Below, in pieces: positions 18,761 to 21,597 of a stretch of 21,597 bases of DNA. The notes beneath the pieces are model-generated. The model saw only the letters and a program-made list of their open reading frames with translations, had not been told where the DNA came from and did not search any database. Position numbers and translations under genes: made by a program. Within the stretch, counting starts at the first letter, position 1, and each line of letters starts with the position of its first letter. Source of the DNA: a virus; the IMG/VR virus record IMGVR_UViG_3300035183_000129, positions 1 to 21,597 of that record; one strand, given 5' to 3'.

Positions 18761-21597
18761 GACTCCCAATCCTTTTCAGCCGCTGACGGACATGAAGAAG
18801 CATGTCCATCCGGGTGGTATCACCATCCGCCAGTGGCTGCAACAGACCTATCCGGGATTCGTAGAGTTCGAACGACCGACGATCTGTCTAGTGAACGGAG
18901 AGCCGGTCCTCAGGAAAGACTGGGATAGAGAGATTGGTCCTAACGACATCGTGAATTTCATCGGTGTTGTGGGTGAGATCGTGACGATTATCGCACTGAT
19001 CGTCGCGGTCGTTTCCATCGCCATCACAGTGGCGCTGGCACTCTCCCTCCCTAGTGCGGAGAATGTTCCTACCTCTGATCCGGTCTATTCCATCAAGGGT
19101 CAGAACAACCAGATCAGACTCGGGGAACCGATTGAGGTGTGTTATGGGAAGAACCGAATCTATCCTTCTTACGCCTCTCGACCCTATACTCGTTACATCG
19201 ACAACGACCAGTACCTCTACTCCCTTTTCTGTCTAGGTCAAGGCTACTACGAGATTCACGAGATGCGGATCGGGGATGCTCCGACCTCTTCCTACGAGGA
19301 AGTGACGACGGAGATCATCCCACCTGGAGGCACTGTCACTCTTTTCAAGACCAACGTCTATACCTCACCTGATGTCGGAGGCCAAAAACTCTATGCTCCC
19401 AATCAGCCTGACTATCCTCTCCCTGATGGATGGGTGGGACCTTTCGCTGCTTCAGCGTCGGGTGACCAAGTTACTCAGATTGAGCTGGACTTTGTGTTTC
19501 CGAAAGGGCTCTACCGGTCAGACAAGAAAGGGAAGCTGAAGAACCAGACAGTCCAATGGGAGGTCCAGTACCAGGCCATCGATAACAGCGACAACCCGAC
19601 AGGTCCGTGGCAGACCTTGTTGACCTTGTCACTGACACTCAAAACGACTACCCCCCAGCGCAAGACCTATTCCGCCAACGTCGCCACGGGACGATACTGG
19701 GTCAGATGTCGTCGAACCAGCCAGTACAGCGATGATTACAAGGTCGGGAATGATCTTGTTTGGGAAGGCTTGCGCGGGTACGTCAGCGGAGGTGAAGTCA
19801 ACTACGGGAACGTGACGCTGGTGGCAATGCGCGTTCGAGCCACCTCGAACCTCAATGACCGGACCCGAGACCGATTCAATGTCATCGCCACTCGAAAGCT
19901 TCCTATCCGAAACTCAGACGGGACCTGGTCGTCACCTATAGCGACCCGGTCTATCATCTGGGCGTTCGTAGATCTCTTCAAGTCAGCTTACGGAGGAAAA
20001 GTTCCTTCGGACAACTTCTTCGACTGGGACACGCTAGAAGGACTCGATGCTCTCTACGCCTCTAGAGGCGACTATTTCGATTGGATCTTCCGAGACTCCA
20101 TCACGGTCTGGCAAGCGGCCACGATGATCGCGAAAGTTGGGAGAGCTGTTCCGTTGCTCTCAGGCTCGCTGATCACCATGCGACGCGATGGGCCGTTGAG
20201 TGTCCCGGTCACACTCTTCACGCCTGACAACATCGTCAAGGGATCTTTCCAATGGCAGATCAAGCTGTGGGACCCGAACGAGTACGATTCAATCGCCGTT
20301 GAGTACACCGAACCTGCCACCGGATACCTACCCGAGCAAGTCCTTTGCACTCTCCCTGGGGACACCTCAGACAATCCTGAAGACGTTCGATTCGCCGGTA
20401 TCTCCAACCGAGATCAGGCTTATCGAGAAGGGATGTACCTGGCCGCCGTTCGACGGTATCAGCGAGAAGTCATCACCTTTGAGACTGGGATGGAAGGGTT
20501 CATCCCAAGCTACGGAGATCTCATCTACATTGCTCACGATTTGCCTTCTTGGTCTCAGACGGGTTATGTCTTGGCGGCAGAGGAGGTGTCGACTGGCGTC
20601 TATCTCTTGAAAGTGTCCGAACCGTTGCGGTTTGACTCGTCGAACCCGTATGTCATTCTCTTGCGGGGTCGGAAGGCTCAAGCGTTAGGCCCCTATGTGG
20701 TCACCGCCACTTCCGATCCGACGTTGATTGAGGTCATGACGGGTACCTTCATCGACTTCCTGACGGGCGGGACCACTGAACCCATGCTTTTCCTCTTCGG
20801 GGTTCAGAATCAGCTACAGCTGAAGGCGAAGGTGGTAGGGATCGAACCGTTAGGCGGAGAGCGGGTAGCCATCACCGCTGTCCCTTATCTGGACCTCCTC
20901 TACACGTTCGACGGCGCCGCGCCGTCTCTGGTGAAGCCGAACTTCCCAGAGACTGCCGACGCCCCAGTCATCAACCAGCTCTTCCTGTCTCAGGTTGAGA
21001 TCGTTGAAACCACCATTCAGGTCAGCTGGACGGCGGCAGTAGGAGCTTTCTTCTATCTGGTCGAGATCTCAACTGACGGAACGACCTGGACCCGAAAAGC
21101 TCGAACTGAAAAGACAGCGGTGTTGGTTGAGGTTCCTCCCGGCACCATCTACGTTCGAGTGGCGGCGGTGGGCAACGGCCAAGGGCCTTGGAAACAAGGT
21201 TCAATCGATGTCGGAGTAGTGTTTGGGATGTCAGTCACCATCCCCTGGGATGGTCTGGAATGGCGGGTGGACTGGTGGGACCAGCTGAACGTTACCCGGT
21301 ACAACTGCAAGGTCTTCGATGACAGCGCTTCGCTCCCGGTTCTGAAGCGCAACATCGACGTCACCACTCTCTATTTCCATTACACCTACGCCCTGGCACA
21401 ATCCGATGGGAATCTCACTCGGCACCACAAGCTGACGGTCGATGCGTTAATCCTGAGTGACGATGTTCCTGATCTGTACGAACCAAACGGCAATCCTCGG
21501 TCTATCAAGCTCTACAATGCACCGCCTCCGGCGCCGTTGCACCTGGCCTACACTCACCAAGAAGACAGTGACGGGAGCATTCTGCTCTCCTTGACCT
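18744..21597 (+). CDS. Central tail-tip/host-specificity protein (gpI-gpJ-like), partial
   Basis: This is an open frame from the ATG at 18744 to the window end: 951 codons with no stop, so it is truncated at its 3' end. Residues 1-72 (FVEFERPTICLVNGEPVLRKDW, then GPNDIVNFIGVV) resemble the ubiquitin-like gpI-type domain. A hydrophobic segment follows at ~73-101. Then SAENVPT-YSIKGQNNQIRLGEPIEVCYGKNRIYPSYA is the classic start of gpJ/TipJ, with further J-type parts (VWQAATMIAKVGRAVPLLSG, YGDLIYIAHDLPS). A fibronectin-III-like domain begins near residue 737 (DAPVINQLFL to IYVRVAAVGNG), with more beta domains to the end. This fibre reaches the receptor. Confidence 0.9.
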   Translation, partial: MAFIIETPNPFQPLTDMKKHVHPGGITIRQWLQQTYPGFVEFERPTICLVNGEPVLRKDWDREIGPNDIVNFIGVVGEIVTIIALIVAVVSIAITVALALSLPSAENVPTSDPVYSIKGQNNQIRLGEPIEVCYGKNRIYPSYASRPYTRYIDNDQYLYSLFCLGQGYYEIHEMRIGDAPTSSYEEVTTEIIPPGGTVTLFKTNVYTSPDVGGQKLYAPNQPDYPLPDGWVGPFAASASGDQVTQIELDFVFPKGLYRSDKKGKLKNQTVQWEVQYQAIDNSDNPTGPWQTLLTLSLTLKTTTPQRKTYSANVATGRYWVRCRRTSQYSDDYKVGNDLVWEGLRGYVSGGEVNYGNVTLVAMRVRATSNLNDRTRDRFNVIATRKLPIRNSDGTWSSPIATRSIIWAFVDLFKSAYGGKVPSDNFFDWDTLEGLDALYASRGDYFDWIFRDSITVWQAATMIAKVGRAVPLLSGSLITMRRDGPLSVPVTLFTPDNIVKGSFQWQIKLWDPNEYDSIAVEYTEPATGYLPEQVLCTLPGDTSDNPEDVRFAGISNRDQAYREGMYLAAVRRYQREVITFETGMEGFIPSYGDLIYIAHDLPSWSQTGYVLAAEEVSTGVYLLKVSEPLRFDSSNPYVILLRGRKAQALGPYVVTATSDPTLIEVMTGTFIDFLTGGTTEPMLFLFGVQNQLQLKAKVVGIEPLGGERVAITAVPYLDLLYTFDGAAPSLVKPNFPETADAPVINQLFLSQVEIVETTIQVSWTAAVGAFFYLVEISTDGTTWTRKARTEKTAVLVEVPPGTIYVRVAAVGNGQGPWKQGSIDVGVVFGMSVTIPWDGLEWRVDWWDQLNVTRYNCKVFDDSASLPVLKRNIDVTTLYFHYTYALAQSDGNLTRHHKLTVDALILSDDVPDLYEPNGNPRSIKLYNAPPPAPLHLAYTHQEDSDGSILLSLT

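Noticed and set aside
1-21597. tRNA, rRNA, insertion sequence, integrase or attachment site
   Set aside because: No cloverleaf, transposase, recombinase or flanking direct-repeat signature was seen on either strand, so prophage state cannot be shown from this window.

Overview
The window holds the structural-gene half of a tailed bacteriophage or prophage, most likely a lambda-like siphovirus with a long non-contractile tail. No contractile sheath, baseplate wedge or Mu/P2-type gene is visible. All supported genes are on the + strand in virion-assembly order. Most neighbours overlap by ATGA, GTGA or TGATG, or sit a few bases apart, so this looks like one long, translationally coupled late operon. 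The few clear Shine-Dalgarno sites (before the cement protein, major capsid protein and tail tube) are of the usual bacterial AGGAGG type. The host cannot be named from the sequence. The tail-tip set (gpM-like, DUF1833, NlpC/P60, gpI/J-like) and two lipobox lipoproteins fit a Gram-negative-type host best, but this is inference.

Layout. Bases 1-517 have no credible gene. They are a low-complexity stretch of degenerate TCTCGATC-type repeats, very rich in GATC. Terminase and portal genes, expected upstream, are absent. Bases 533-3779 are the head module: a DUF2213-type head-maturation protease/scaffold, a capsid cement protein and a major capsid protein. A strong hairpin (3860-3893) follows the capsid gene. 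Bases 3910-6380 are the neck: a small acidic protein, head-tail connector, DUF115-like enzyme, head-closure protein, HK97 gp10-like protein and tail terminator. Bases 6396-10285 are the tail shaft: tail tube, tail assembly chaperones G and G-T joined by a programmed -1 frameshift at a perfect A_AAA_AAC site, and the tape measure protein.

Bases 10289-17857 are an accessory-rich interval splitting the usual M-L-K-I-J order. It contains a gpM-like protein, a holin-like coiled-coil membrane protein, an alpha/beta hydrolase with a plausible Ser-Asp-His triad, a second gpM-like paralogue and a two-gene virion-protein cassette. It continues with a long tail fibre with an internal duplication and a polyglycine C-terminal domain, a small coiled-coil protein, two lipoproteins, two tiny basic DUF1508-like paralogues and a 23-residue membrane microprotein. 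The cassette at 12210-13578 is bracketed by two hairpin-bearing 42-codon ORFs.

Bases 17859-21597 resume the lambda-like tail tip: DUF1833 (gpL position), an NlpC/P60 peptidase (gpK position) and a gpI/gpJ-like central tail-tip protein that runs off the window end.

The genes together form a capsid, join it to the tail, build the tail and tip, and provide receptor-binding and envelope-facing proteins. Most of the novelty lies in the 10.6-17.9 kb interval, the DUF115-like gene in the neck module, and the unexplained repeat region at the left end.
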